Notes under the pieces: generated by a model
Seen by the model: the letters and a program-made list of their open reading frames with translations, nothing else
Databases searched by the model: none
Told to the model about the DNA's origin: nothing
Assembly: GCA_016715405.1 (NCBI GenBank)
Contig: JADKAE010000051.1
Span: 1 to 64,000 of the forward strand
Length of the DNA stretch: 64,000 nucleotides
Reading direction: 5' to 3'
Origin: Saprospiraceae bacterium
Lineage (GTDB): Bacteria > Bacteroidota > Bacteroidia > Chitinophagales > Saprospiraceae
Position numbers and translations under genes: made by a program
Shown: positions 10,422-19,802 of the stretch, piece by piece
How the letters are laid out: each line of letters begins with the position of its first letter
Position numbering within the stretch: position 1 is the first letter of the stretch

Positions 10422-12007
10422 ATGCTGTACTGGCGAATTCCTCTCTTCTTTTTCCTGCTCATGCCCCTTTTGGCCATCTCGCAACAAGCTGAACTACCCG
10501 CTAAGGTCATCTGGGGCGACGAGCTCAAGGAACCCTCCGGCTCCTATATTCACAAAGTCGTCTCCGCAGGCACAAGCGGCTTTTACGCCATTCGCCGCAA
10601 AGGCAACGACGCGAACCCCGGCGGCGAGGTGTTTTTTGAATACTACGATATCGACGGCAAACTCAAGCGCACCGAATCTTACGAACTCAAATACAGCGGC
10701 AAAAAACTCGACTACGAGGATTTTATCCTGCTCAACGGCCAACTCTACCTGCTGGTGAGTTTTAACAACCAGGCCAAGGAAAAAAACTACCTGTTTTACC
10801 AAAAAATAAACAGTCGCCTGCAAGCCTCCGGCGACCTGGTCAAAATCGGGGAAGTCGACGCCATCAACCGCTACCGCGAAGGCGCTTTCGACGTGTCGAT
10901 ATCGCGCGACAGCAGCCATATGCTCGTTTATACCCAACTGCCCAGCAAAAAAGACGAACCCGAGCGTTTTTCGCTGCAAGTCTTTGACAACCAGTTTAAA
11001 GAATTATGGCAGAAAAACGTAGCCCTGCCCTACGGCGACGACAACTTCGCGGTAGAAGAATACCGAATTGACGACAACGGCAATGTGTACCTGCTCGGCG
11101 TGATCTACCAGGACCGCTCGCGGACGCGCCGCCAGGGCAGACCCACGTATCAGTATACGATCATCGCTTATAGTCAACAAGGGCAGGATGTGCAGGAGGT
11201 GCGCGTGGACCTCAAAGACAAATTCATCACCGACCTCACCTTCCGCCCCCAACGCGAAGGCAACCTGGTGTGCGCGGGTTTCTTTTCCGAAAAAAACAAT
11301 TACAGCATCAAGGGCACCTATTATTTGCGCCTTAACGCCCTCACCAAAGAAGTGCTGCAATCGACCACCAAAACCTTCGACCTCGATTTCCTCACCGAAT
11401 ACATGACTCAAGGCGCCAGCGAGCGCGCCCGCGAAGCCGAAGAGCGCGGCGACAAAGACCGCGCCCCCGAGCTCTATCGCTACAACCTCGACGAGCTTAT
11501 CCTGCGCAGTGACGGCGGCGCCGTGCTGGTGGCCGAGCAATATTTCGTGCGCGAACGTATCTACCGCTATTGGGACGGCACCCTGCGCTACGATTATTTT
11601 TATTTTTATAACGACATCATAGTAGTGAACGTGAGGCCCGACGGCGAAATCGAATGGACGACCCGCATCCCCAAGCGCCAGGAAACGATGAACGACGAAG
11701 GCATGTATTCCTCCTATGCCATGGCCACGGTGCGCGACCGCTTTTATTTTATCTACAACGACAATATGCGCAATATCACTTCGGAAGGCGATCGCGACCG
11801 GCGCTACAACCTCAACAGTCGCAACGCCGTAGTAGCCATCACCGAGGTGCGCAAAGACGGCGCCAAACCACCTTTCCGCTGTTCGCCCATAACGACGCCG
11901 ATATCATCACGCGCCCCAAGGTATGCCGCCAGACGGGCAGTCGGCGCATGTTGGTAGACGGCGAAAGGCGGCGGAATTTCCGGTTTGCGAGGCTGGAGTT
12001 TCCGTAG
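10422..12007 (+). CDS. Exported hypothetical protein, probable beta-propeller, frame break near C-terminus
   Basis: The start is placed at ATG 10422 because it gives a signal peptide (IPLFFFLLMPLLAISQQ); the open frame upstream overlaps the divergent amidohydrolase. About 525 residues with repeated beta-strand-rich blocks (FFEYYDIDGKLKRTESYEL, LQVFDNQFKELWQKNV). The frame closes early at 11957, but a second frame carries the family-like ending NDADIITRPKVCRQTG and FRFARLEFP to a stop at 12007, so one base is lost or gained near 11875. I know this protein type only as a conserved Bacteroidota exported protein of unknown function. Confidence 0.6.
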
Positions 12008-12039
12008 GGTGAACGTTTGTCGTTCACCACATAAAAAAA

Positions 12040-13169
12040 TTAACCCACAAAATCCATAAAATTATCCTTGTTGATCAGCTGGAATGATGCATTAGGGTAG
12101 GCCTCCAGCCAGGTGGGGGGAGTTTTTGCTTTGTCGGATTTCCATTTAAACTCATAGCCGTGCAATTGCCCGGCACTTTCTTCTACATAATCAAGCTCAA
12201 CGCCGGTATAGGTGCGCCAGAAATAGGCATTTGCATAATGGGAACCTATGCCAGTTTTTTAATTCGTTCCGAAATAAGAAAATTTTCCCAAAGCGCGCCT
12301 GTATCCTGACGCCATTCCAGGGAATTAAAGTTGTCGAGTAACACATTCCTTATGCCATTGTCATAAAAATAGACCTTATTCATCTTGGTGATTTCTTTCC
12401 TCAAATTGCGGCTGTAGCCGGAAAGGCGGAAGACAATAAAGCCCTTTTCAAGTAAATCGATGTAGTTATTGACCGTCTCGTGGCTCATTTCAAGCGATTT
12501 ACCCAATTCGTGCAGTGAAACCAACGATCCGGACTGAAAAGCAAGCAATTTCAGAAGCTTGGCTATTTTGTCCGAGTTTCGGATGTTGGAAAGCTGAAGC
12601 ACATCTTTGTACAGATAAGCGGATGCCAATTCGCGCAAGTGGCGGATCTTTGCCTCGCTGTCTTTCATGCCCAATATTTCAGGGTACATGCCGTAGAGTA
12701 AATATTGCTCCAACCGGTCTTTCAATTCAAAAGGCGATAATTGCTTTTGGCAACTCTTGTATGGCTATGGGATAAAGCCGATAAGTGATGGTACGACCGG
12801 TAAGGGGTTCTTGTACTTGATTAGCAAGGTCGAAAGAGGAGGAACCAGTGGCAATAATTTTCAGATTGGGAAGGCTGTCGTGTATGATTTTTAAATTGAT
12901 GCCAATATCAGGTATGTTTTGAGCTTCGTCAATGAAGATCAATTCGTTATCTGCGATTAGTTCCTCCATCTTTGTTAAATCCCGGCTGGATAGTACGTCG
13001 ATATATTTTAATTGGTCAGCATTTATTTCCAGTTTTTCAAAGGAAGGCCGGACAATACTTCCCTAATTAGTGTAGTTTTTCCTACCTGCCTTGGGCCGTA
13101 TACCAGTATGATTTTACGGTAATTCAGCAGGTCGTTTTTGATTTGGGCAGTAATGGTTCTGGTTATCAT
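12040..13169 (-). pseudogene. AAA ATPase with DUF4143 C-terminal domain, frame-broken
   Basis: Starting at ATG 13169 the protein opens MITRTITAQIKNDLLNYRKI, then Walker A GPRQVGKTT. Walker B (ELIFIDEAQNIPDIG) is in another frame (12727-12969). The winged-helix and DUF4143 nuclease-like region (12246-12725) has YLYKDVLQLSNIRNSDKI and YFYDNGIRNVLL. A last piece (VELDYVEESAGQLHGYEFKW) runs to a TAA at 12040. Breaks lie near 13060, 12726 and 12250. These ATPases are common accessory genes in Bacteroidota and archaea; their role is poorly known. It stands between two unrelated genes. Confidence 0.7.
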
Positions 13170-13254
13170 TAGCCAGGATTATGTTTATTTATTCGCAAAA
13201 TTACATCAAATTTATAAGATATGATTAAGAAATTAAGTTTAATTTTGTTGGTTA

Positions 13255-15264
13255 TCACCACACTCGCCAGTCGTTCGAAATATTTTCAATACGGAATGTA
13301 GGGCGCTGGCGGCCTTCGGTTAGCTCGGTTACTTTGTTAGCCAGGTAGGGCTGGAGTTCCGAGAGCATCACCGCGCCGTCTTTATTGGTGTCGGCTTCTT
13401 TTTCGCGAAGGCCTTTCAGCAGGCAATAAGTGAAAACGCCGTTTTGCCAGGTATCTCCTTCCACGGCGTATTCTGCAGCGCCGGCGCTGGCAATGGCGGT
13501 GGCGCCCGAGCTGCGCCGCAGGTCTACAAAAAGTGATTTCATCAATTCAAAGGAATTTTCCAGGCCTACCTGGGAATTGCTCTGCAGGGCATTGAATGAG
13601 CGGAAGTTAACGTTGCCTTCAGCGGTTTTTTTCTCGCGGAGGAGTGTTACGCTTTCTTTGTCTATTTCTCCGGAGTGGCAGGCGTCCATAAAGATGAGCT
13701 TGTTGCGCGCAGGAATACCGTCGAGCACCGATTCAAAAGCTTCATACGAGATGCCTTTGCCGGAGGGAAGTGCGAAATCGGTATCATAGGTGGCCAGATA
13801 ATAATCGAGGCTGTCGCTGACCAATCCGTGGCCGGCAAAAAAGAGTATCACATGGTCGTTTACCCGCGATTGATTCAGCCATTGTTTGATTTCTGCCAAC
13901 TTCCCGCGGGTTATTTCCTGGTTGGTGTATTTTTTTATTTTAATAAATGCATAGTCGGTTTGTTTGTTCTCAAATAAGGCCGCTACGTCGAGGGCGTCTT
14001 TTTCGGCATATTGGAGGTTCATGTCTGTCTGCTCATATTGGGAAGCCCCGAGCACAACCAGGAAAAGTCCGGGTTTGGCAGGCGGGCTTACCTGATCGAT
14101 CTCGATTTCTTCCAGGAGGCTTTCCAGGCCCTTTTCGTTGTAGCAGGATATCTCTATCTTGTTATTACCCGAGGAAAGTGGAATGGTAATATCCTGGACG
14201 ACTTCGTGTTGTTTTTTGTCGGCCAGCACAATTCCCTTGAGGCCGAACAGGGGAACATCGTTGACCCATACATTGATGCGGTCTAAGTGGTGTTGTTTGT
14301 CGCGGGCCACCACCTGCAAGGTCAACTCAGGTTGTGTGGTTTCGTAAGGCAGGTTTTTGGTGGTTATTTTTAATTCCGGCAGTTGGGCGTCTGCGGAGAG
14401 CTGATCTTGCCGGAACCCCATCTTTTTCAGGCGTTTTTCATAAGCCCTGCGATAGCTTTCGATTAATGCCGGATCCGCGCTACCCAGACGGGATAAGACG
14501 ATATCCGGCCGGTTGTAAATGAGGTCAAATTGCCGGAAAGGGTAAGAAACAGCCCCTATGGTAAAACGGACGGAATTAATGGCATTTTTGGTAGCCAGGT
14601 AATAATTATCGGGTGTTGATAACAAATAATCCTGCGACCCGGAAAGGTTGAGCCGGTAAACCAGTTCTTTTCGTTGCAAGTCAAAAAAACTGATCTCGCC
14701 ATTCATTTTGCGTACCAACAAGTAATGGCCGATAACAGATACCATATTAGTTAAACTAAAATCAGCGCCTGTTATTTCGTATTCCGTACCGGGTAATCCA
14801 CTTGAAATAGAATAGGTTTTGGCCAATATGCGGGACTCGTTGTTATTGGATAAAAATACCGTGAGTGAATCCTCGGTTTCGTGAAAGAATACGGCATTAA
14901 ATAATTGATCGAGTGTTTTGGGTAGCAATATTTTTGTATGCAATTTCAGCTCGCTGTCTAAAATGAGGATTGTTTTCTGATATTGTGGAGTGAATTCAAC
15001 ATGAGCTACTGCGAGGTATTTACCGGAAATGGATGACTGAAAGGCTGAAATGTATGGCAGGTCTCCATAACAAGCCACGACTTTGCCTGTTGTTATGTCT
15101 GCTTTTCGAATGTACGATGTTTGTTCATTGGCTGAGGAAAATTTTTTGAATAACAGTTCTTGAAAAGCTACTCCCTGGCATTTATCGTTTGCTTGGTCCG
15201 AGATGTAATATAAATGGGTGCCGTCTTTGGCCCAGATTAAATTACTTGCATGGGTGGCGTTCAA
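13255..15264 (-). CDS. Caspase-like (peptidase C14) domain, C-terminal part of a propeller-caspase
   Basis: 669 codons from a TTG at 15264. The first ~240 residues continue a beta-propeller (LIWAKDGTHLYYIS, then further blades). A linker of about residues 245-390 has an immunoglobulin-like strand pattern. The caspase fold covers about 398-640: LFLVVLGASQY, catalytic His 479 in LFFAGHGLVSDS and catalytic Cys 529 in FMDACHSGE. A calcium-type DTNKDG loop follows near the end. The stop of the upstream frame (TGA) overlaps this frame's TTG, and upstream SLEMSQSL joins naturally to NATHASNLIW if one T is restored to the CTTTG run at 15261-15265. I therefore think this and the upstream frame are one gene of about 1,258 residues. 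Confidence 0.8.
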   Translation of the reverse strand: MNATHASNLIWAKDGTHLYYISDQANDKCQGVAFQELLFKKFSSANEQTSYIRKADITTGKVVACYGDLPYISAFQSSISGKYLAVAHVEFTPQYQKTILILDSELKLHTKILLPKTLDQLFNAVFFHETEDSLTVFLSNNNESRILAKTYSISSGLPGTEYEITGADFSLTNMVSVIGHYLLVRKMNGEISFFDLQRKELVYRLNLSGSQDYLLSTPDNYYLATKNAINSVRFTIGAVSYPFRQFDLIYNRPDIVLSRLGSADPALIESYRRAYEKRLKKMGFRQDQLSADAQLPELKITTKNLPYETTQPELTLQVVARDKQHHLDRINVWVNDVPLFGLKGIVLADKKQHEVVQDITIPLSSGNNKIEISCYNEKGLESLLEEIEIDQVSPPAKPGLFLVVLGASQYEQTDMNLQYAEKDALDVAALFENKQTDYAFIKIKKYTNQEITRGKLAEIKQWLNQSRVNDHVILFFAGHGLVSDSLDYYLATYDTDFALPSGKGISYEAFESVLDGIPARNKLIFMDACHSGEIDKESVTLLREKKTAEGNVNFRSFNALQSNSQVGLENSFELMKSLFVDLRRSSGATAIASAGAAEYAVEGDTWQNGVFTYCLLKGLREKEADTNKDGAVMLSELQPYLANKVTELTEGRQRPTFRIENISNDWRVW

Positions 15265-17030
15265 AGCGATTGGGACATTTCCAATGATTTCCCTTTATTT
15301 GTGTCGCCTATGCTGAGATAGGTTCGACCCATACAGGAATCGGACCCATTCACATACCATTGGTATAAAGTAGCAGCAAAGAATTGGCCCGAGGGCGAAG
15401 TGGAAAGGTTGGTTGATATTATTCCGCTATCGAGTTGAAAATATTGTTGATTTTTTCCTTCGGGTATGGAATAAGCGCTGATGACACATTTGGTATCGGG
15501 CAAATATTTGGAGTAAATCAACATCTTTCCATTTTCGTCCGTATCGCAATAATATGCCGAATCAATAGGTAAGCGTTTGATGGTAAGTTCTTTGTCGATT
15601 TGTATCGACCACACCCCTTTATTGGTAGTTAAAAGTAAATTATTACGTCCGGCATGAAAAGAACTGGACAAGATTTGGAGACCCTGCTCGTCGTTTTTTT
15701 TGATTTCTTTGCTTTGGTGCAGGCCCCAATACGCCAATTTGCCACTGCGGGCAAAAAGCAAATATTTCCCGTCGGGCGTATAAATAATACCTTGAGAACC
15801 ATAATCGCCGGGGATAGATAAGGGTTTTTCAATGCCGGTTTCCATATTGACAAAGACAATCCTGCGGTCTGTCTTTTTGGGATATTCCGGGGTATATGCC
15901 CAGTAGACCATCTCTCTGAAATCCGGATGGATATCAAAAGTATAAATACCCACCGGAAACCGTCGAATTTCCTTGCCGGTAAGAAGATCAATAATTTGAG
16001 CCCGGTATTTGGGTAGCGCATAAATGGATGCATCTGTTTGTTCTTCCTGCTGTATGTTTAATAAATAGCGGTCATCGTTGCTAAAACGGATATGACTTTT
16101 GGAGCCTATGGATTCTAACTGAACCATTTCTTCGCCGCTTTTAATATTTATTATTGCGGGCCCTTTCTCTTGAGAATAAGCAAGGTAACGCCCGGTAGAA
16201 CTGAATTGCAAAACCTGGAGGTAATTGCAGTAATCAGATATTGATTTTTCATAAATAATTGCAGAGGTGCTGATATCAATAACGCGTAACATACAACTGC
16301 TTCGGTTTGAATTTAGCGTATCTATTAAATAGGCGCCCACCACCGCAATTTGCCGGCTCTGTCGGTCTATCGCAATGCACTGAACTTCGTCGAATCCGGA
16401 GCGGACTTTACCCACCGGCGTTCCTGTTATTGGATCGAGGAGTTGTATAATATCACCTGGGTTTTCTTTCAGGGCATTGTAGTAATGTTGAAATAATTGA
16501 TCGATTTGTTGCTGATCAAGTGACTTGAGTCTGTTTATCTGCATCGTGTCGGTAAACGTAACCGATCCCTCTTCTTCCCATTGTTGCCACAATATGTCGC
16601 TTCGCAAATAGTTTATGGAATCCCGCCACGATGATTTTATATGATACGCCAGCAGATCGCCTCCGGCACTTAGCGTTTGAATAGGGTAGTTATACGAACC
16701 GATTTCTTTGCCGGTGAGAAAATTTATTATTTTCAAATTGGAATTTAATATCCCCCATGAAGCAATGTGCTGTCCATCTGACAGAAATTGCATTTCCACA
16801 CCCTGGTTAGTATACGCGCTTTGCAATACGCCTTTTTGAATATCGTATATGCTGAAGTTTCCGATCATATCAGCGCCGGCCATGTACCTCCCATCCGGGC
16901 TGAATGATTTAAATTCTTCGGTGATTGATACGTCTTTTTGAAGGGAAAGAGTTACTTCTTGTGCTCCGCCGGTATTTTCAAACAAAAGGCAAAGGCAGGT
17001 AGCCATCAGGAAAATCGTTTTTTGCGGCAT
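15261..17030 (-). CDS. Exported beta-propeller N-terminal part of the propeller-caspase
   Basis: 589 residues from ATG 17030. A signal peptide (TIFLMATCLCLLFENTGGA) is followed by WD40/YVTN-like blades: FSPDGRYMAGADMIGNFSIY, LQFSSTGRYLAYSQ, YTPDGKYLLFARSGKLAYWG, SPSGQFFAATLYQW. The frame ends at a TGA that overlaps the downstream caspase frame; reading through with one extra T gives a continuous blade. The signal peptide implies export, so the attached caspase domain would work in the periplasm or at the surface. Propeller-caspase fusions are frequent in multicellular or filamentous bacteria and are usually thought to be signal-dependent proteases. The gene is preceded by a heptad hairpin. 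Confidence 0.75.
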   Translation of the reverse strand: MPQKTIFLMATCLCLLFENTGGAQEVTLSLQKDVSITEEFKSFSPDGRYMAGADMIGNFSIYDIQKGVLQSAYTNQGVEMQFLSDGQHIASWGILNSNLKIINFLTGKEIGSYNYPIQTLSAGGDLLAYHIKSSWRDSINYLRSDILWQQWEEEGSVTFTDTMQINRLKSLDQQQIDQLFQHYYNALKENPGDIIQLLDPITGTPVGKVRSGFDEVQCIAIDRQSRQIAVVGAYLIDTLNSNRSSCMLRVIDISTSAIIYEKSISDYCNYLQVLQFSSTGRYLAYSQEKGPAIINIKSGEEMVQLESIGSKSHIRFSNDDRYLLNIQQEEQTDASIYALPKYRAQIIDLLTGKEIRRFPVGIYTFDIHPDFREMVYWAYTPEYPKKTDRRIVFVNMETGIEKPLSIPGDYGSQGIIYTPDGKYLLFARSGKLAYWGLHQSKEIKKNDEQGLQILSSSFHAGRNNLLLTTNKGVWSIQIDKELTIKRLPIDSAYYCDTDENGKMLIYSKYLPDTKCVISAYSIPEGKNQQYFQLDSGIISTNLSTSPSGQFFAATLYQWYVNGSDSCMGRTYLSIGDTNKGKSLEMSQSL

Positions 17031-17073
17031 GGTTGCGGTTTTTTATCCAAATAAGGACATAATAGTATTTTTT

Positions 17074-17155
17074 ACACAGAGACCAGTTCCACGGAGTTCC
17101 ACAGAGCTAGATGTGGGCCCCTGTAACTCTGTGTGAACCCGTGAAACTCCGTGGT
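17074..17155. repeat. Heptad-repeat hairpin (CCACGGAGTT unit)
   Basis: The left arm 17074-17106 (acacagagaccagttccacg...) and right arm 17127-17155 (ctctgtgtgaacccgtgaaa...) are complementary variants of the same short unit, loop about 20 nt. It lies in the leader of the propeller-caspase gene. Confidence 0.7.
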
Positions 17156-17163
17156 GAAATAAT

Positions 17164-17388
17164 CGGCTTAATACTACTTTGTCACTTTAAAATTTCGAAT
17201 GAAACATGTTCACATATTGCGCCCCTCTGGGGCTTAACACGCTATGTTCATGATTTTTCTACCAATAGGTACGCCGGCTGGCTCTTTAGGCCCGGAGGGC
17301 CGAAATATTGGTAGAACCGGCAAGAACTCAAAACCGGAGAGCGTAAAGCGTGCCGGGTTTAAAGTGCAAAGTAGTATTAAGTGCCGGC
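17164..17388. repeat. Nested inverted-repeat element, MITE-like
   Basis: The outer arms are 17164-17192 (cggcttaatactactttgtc...) and 17358-17388, complementary over about 28 positions with three small gaps. Inside lies a second palindrome, tctaccaata at 17258-17267 and its complement tattggtaga at 17306-17315, and a further GGCCCGGAGGGCC core. There is no coding frame of note. Size and architecture suggest a non-autonomous mobile repeat or a structured RNA. It sits at the 3' end of the TonB receptor gene. Confidence 0.55.
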
Positions 17389-17420
17389 TTAGTCGCAGAA
17401 TCACCCCTTCTCGCCCCCCC

Positions 17421-19502
17421 TCAATGGCTCATCCTCAATCCCACATACCACACCCGGCCTTGCAGCGGAGCGTAGGCGTATGCCGTATCAAAATGCGGAC
17501 TAAACCCCGCCGGGTGACGCGGGTCGTCAAAGCCGGCCAGGGGACTGCCGGGCTGCCGGTAACCAAAGATGTTGCGCACACCGGCGTAGCAGTCCACGTG
17601 GATGGCTTCGATTTCTTTTTGTATTTGAAATTGGTGCAGGGCGAAAGGCTTGGATGTCAACGATCGCGGCGCGGGCAGCGGCTCGCCTGCGGCGTCGAGG
17701 TCGAATACCGCGGGCAGGGCCATCGGGCCGGTGGCGTTGACGGTGTAGGCCAGCGTGATGGACGGTTTTTTCCAGGTGTAGTTGAGCGAGGCCAATCCCG
17801 TCCAGCGCGGGGCGAATTCTACGTCTTTTTGCTGCAAAACGCCGCCGTCGCCGGGTTCGGTGCGCGTCGCCGCCTGCAGGGTGGCGCCGAGGTCGAACGA
17901 GAGGGGGAAGGTCCACCGGTGGCTCACATTGGCGCTGATGCCCCTCGACACGGCGTGGCCGCCGGTGTTGGCGTAAATAATTTGCCCGGGGTTGTCGTAA
18001 TTGGGGATGATCTTGTTGGCAAACCGGGTGTAAAACAAGTCGATGTCGATATTGCCCGAGCTTTTGCCCCACTCGTATACGTGGCCCAGGTTGGCGGTGA
18101 GGGTCCAGGAGCGTTCGGGGCGCAGGTCGCCGTCGATCACCAGTTCGCGCTGTCCGCTCACGAAGGCGTGGTCTTCGGTGAAGAGGTGCACCACGCGGAA
18201 GCCCGTGCCGTAGTTGAGCCGCAGGGTAGTCCACTCGCCGGGTTTGAATTTGAGATGCAGGCGGGGCGATATAATAAAACCGTGTTTGGCGTGGTAGTCC
18301 AGTCGACCCGCGCCCAGGGCGGTCCAGCGGGGTGCGAAATTCCACTCGTTTTGCACAAACAAGCCGGGAAGCCACTGCCGCTCCACGCGTCCGGCGGTAG
18401 CCACGGTATTGTCGTCGTAATACTGAAGGCGCGCGCTGAGCCCGCCCGTCCAGTATTGCTTGCCGGTGCGATACATCCAGGAGTTTTGCAAAAAAGCGAT
18501 GCCCTGGGTAGCGCGGTATAAAGCATCGCCGTAGTAGCTATCCTGGTCGTGCCAGCTCACGGACAAGTCGAGGCGGAAGGGTAGGGGGGCGGCGTATTCC
18601 CAGTTGCCGAGCAGTTCTGCCCGGCGGGTATAGATGCTTTCGCCGTAGACGGCCCCGTCGCCGCGCAGTTGGCGGTAAGTGCGTTGGTCACCATATCCTT
18701 CTCTTACGCCGTTGCGGCGGTCTTCGTAGTAATATTTGCCAAAAAGATTCCAAGTGCTGCGCGTGCCGGAGGCGCCCGACCATTTGCCGAATAGCGACAA
18801 GCGGTCGAAGAGGGCCACATCGCCGAAGCTGTCCGCGTTGGCGTCGGCAAACCGGTTGAAATAGCCGGCGTCGAAGCCGAGCAGGGCGGACCGGCGTTTT
18901 CCGGCATGGCTATAAATGGCGCCGGCGTACAGTTCGCCGTAGGAAGTAGCCGTGACGTCGAACGACAGCGGCGGCAACTGCGCAGCTTGTTTGGTGCGCA
19001 CGTTGATCACCCCGGCCATCGCCTCTGATCCGTAGGCAGCTTGTCCGGGGCCGCGTGTCACCTCCAGCCGGTCCACCAGCAGCCGGGAGATGCCGTTGAG
19101 GCCGTAAACTGCGGCCAGGTTTCCGTACATGGGCATGCCGTCGATGAGCACCGCCGTGTAAGCGCCTGGCAGACCGTTGATGCTAATGCTGTTGGTGCCG
19201 CAAATGCCGCAGGCTACCACTTCCTGTAAGCCGTTGACCATCTTGATACTTTCGATCAGGTTGACCGGCGAGCCGCGTTTTTCCAGGTAGGCCGAGCTGA
19301 ATACAAGCGTTTTCACCGGCGAGGGGTCGGTATAGGAGGTCCTCTTTTCGGCTTTAACCACTACTTCTGATAAGTCCAGGGTCATCTCGGGCATCAACAA
19401 AGTATCCTGGACAATTTCGGAATTTGGAATTCGGATTTCGGATTGTGCGGGGAGTAAGCATTGAAAACCCATAAACAGGAGCAAAAAACGCCATTTTTTC
19501 AT
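17421..19502 (-). CDS. TonB-dependent outer-membrane receptor
   Basis: 693 residues, complete. A signal peptide (MKKWRFLLLFMGFQCLLPAQ) is followed by a short spacer and the TonB-box-like LDLSEVVVKAEKR. The plug domain spans about residues 60-170 (VNLIESIKMVNGLQEVVACG, INGLPGAYTAVLIDGMPMYG, DRLEVTRGPGQAAYGSEAMA). The rest is a 22-strand barrel ending WYVGLRMSH with an aromatic-rich last strand. The plug carries CGIC near residue 98, a motif seen in a receptor subgroup whose ligand I do not know; metal uptake is possible. The mature N-terminus (SEIRIPNSEI) is encoded by a heptad tandem repeat. It is divergent from pckG. Confidence 0.85.
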   Translation of the reverse strand: MKKWRFLLLFMGFQCLLPAQSEIRIPNSEIVQDTLLMPEMTLDLSEVVVKAEKRTSYTDPSPVKTLVFSSAYLEKRGSPVNLIESIKMVNGLQEVVACGICGTNSISINGLPGAYTAVLIDGMPMYGNLAAVYGLNGISRLLVDRLEVTRGPGQAAYGSEAMAGVINVRTKQAAQLPPLSFDVTATSYGELYAGAIYSHAGKRRSALLGFDAGYFNRFADANADSFGDVALFDRLSLFGKWSGASGTRSTWNLFGKYYYEDRRNGVREGYGDQRTYRQLRGDGAVYGESIYTRRAELLGNWEYAAPLPFRLDLSVSWHDQDSYYGDALYRATQGIAFLQNSWMYRTGKQYWTGGLSARLQYYDDNTVATAGRVERQWLPGLFVQNEWNFAPRWTALGAGRLDYHAKHGFIISPRLHLKFKPGEWTTLRLNYGTGFRVVHLFTEDHAFVSGQRELVIDGDLRPERSWTLTANLGHVYEWGKSSGNIDIDLFYTRFANKIIPNYDNPGQIIYANTGGHAVSRGISANVSHRWTFPLSFDLGATLQAATRTEPGDGGVLQQKDVEFAPRWTGLASLNYTWKKPSITLAYTVNATGPMALPAVFDLDAAGEPLPAPRSLTSKPFALHQFQIQKEIEAIHVDCYAGVRNIFGYRQPGSPLAGFDDPRHPAGFSPHFDTAYAYAPLQGRVWYVGLRMSH
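19418..19447. repeat. Heptad repeat inside the TonB-receptor coding region
   Basis: Four tandem 7-bp units (ttcggaa, tttggaa, ttcggat, ttcggat) lie in the coding sequence just after the signal peptide, keeping the frame open. They match the unit at 49455-49490 (gcggatttcggattgcgga). Confidence 0.65.
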
Positions 19503-19660
19503 ATTTGGCCAATTGAATATTTTAATTTTATTTACAAAAATAATAATTTAGATTAATCTAAAAAGATTAATGATATTTTGAGTTTCAAACATTGAAGAAA
19601 ATCACCAAGGGGGGAGACATATGTTTGGGCGAGGGGAAAAGAATATTGTAAATTTGCCAT

Positions 19661-19783
19661 GTGCGACTGACATGCGACTGTACGACTTTGAGACTATTCG
19701 ACTATACGACTTTTATCTCTATTCATATCAGTCATACAGTCGTACAGTCGTATAGTCATACAGTCGTACAGTCGTACAGTCAA
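19661..19783. repeat. Long octamer-repeat hairpin in the pckG leader
   Basis: The left arm 19661-19710 (gcgactgacatgcgactgta...) and right arm 19729-19783 (seven tandem copies of cagtcgta or cagtcata) are complementary. The element ends 20 bases before the pckG start codon, so the transcript leader would be strongly structured. Confidence 0.75.
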
Positions 19784-19802
19784 TCACTAACCAATTTATG
19801 CC

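Noticed and set aside
17244..18521. Plus-strand open frame of 425 codons opposite the TonB receptor
   Set aside because: Antisense shadow of a GC-rich gene; composition is Gly/Val/Arg-rich without any domain.
19661..19802. N-terminal extension of PckG rich in VVQSYS repeats
   Set aside because: It is translated octamer repeat in a frame that does not contain the natural start MFKEKTVIKDF at 19803.
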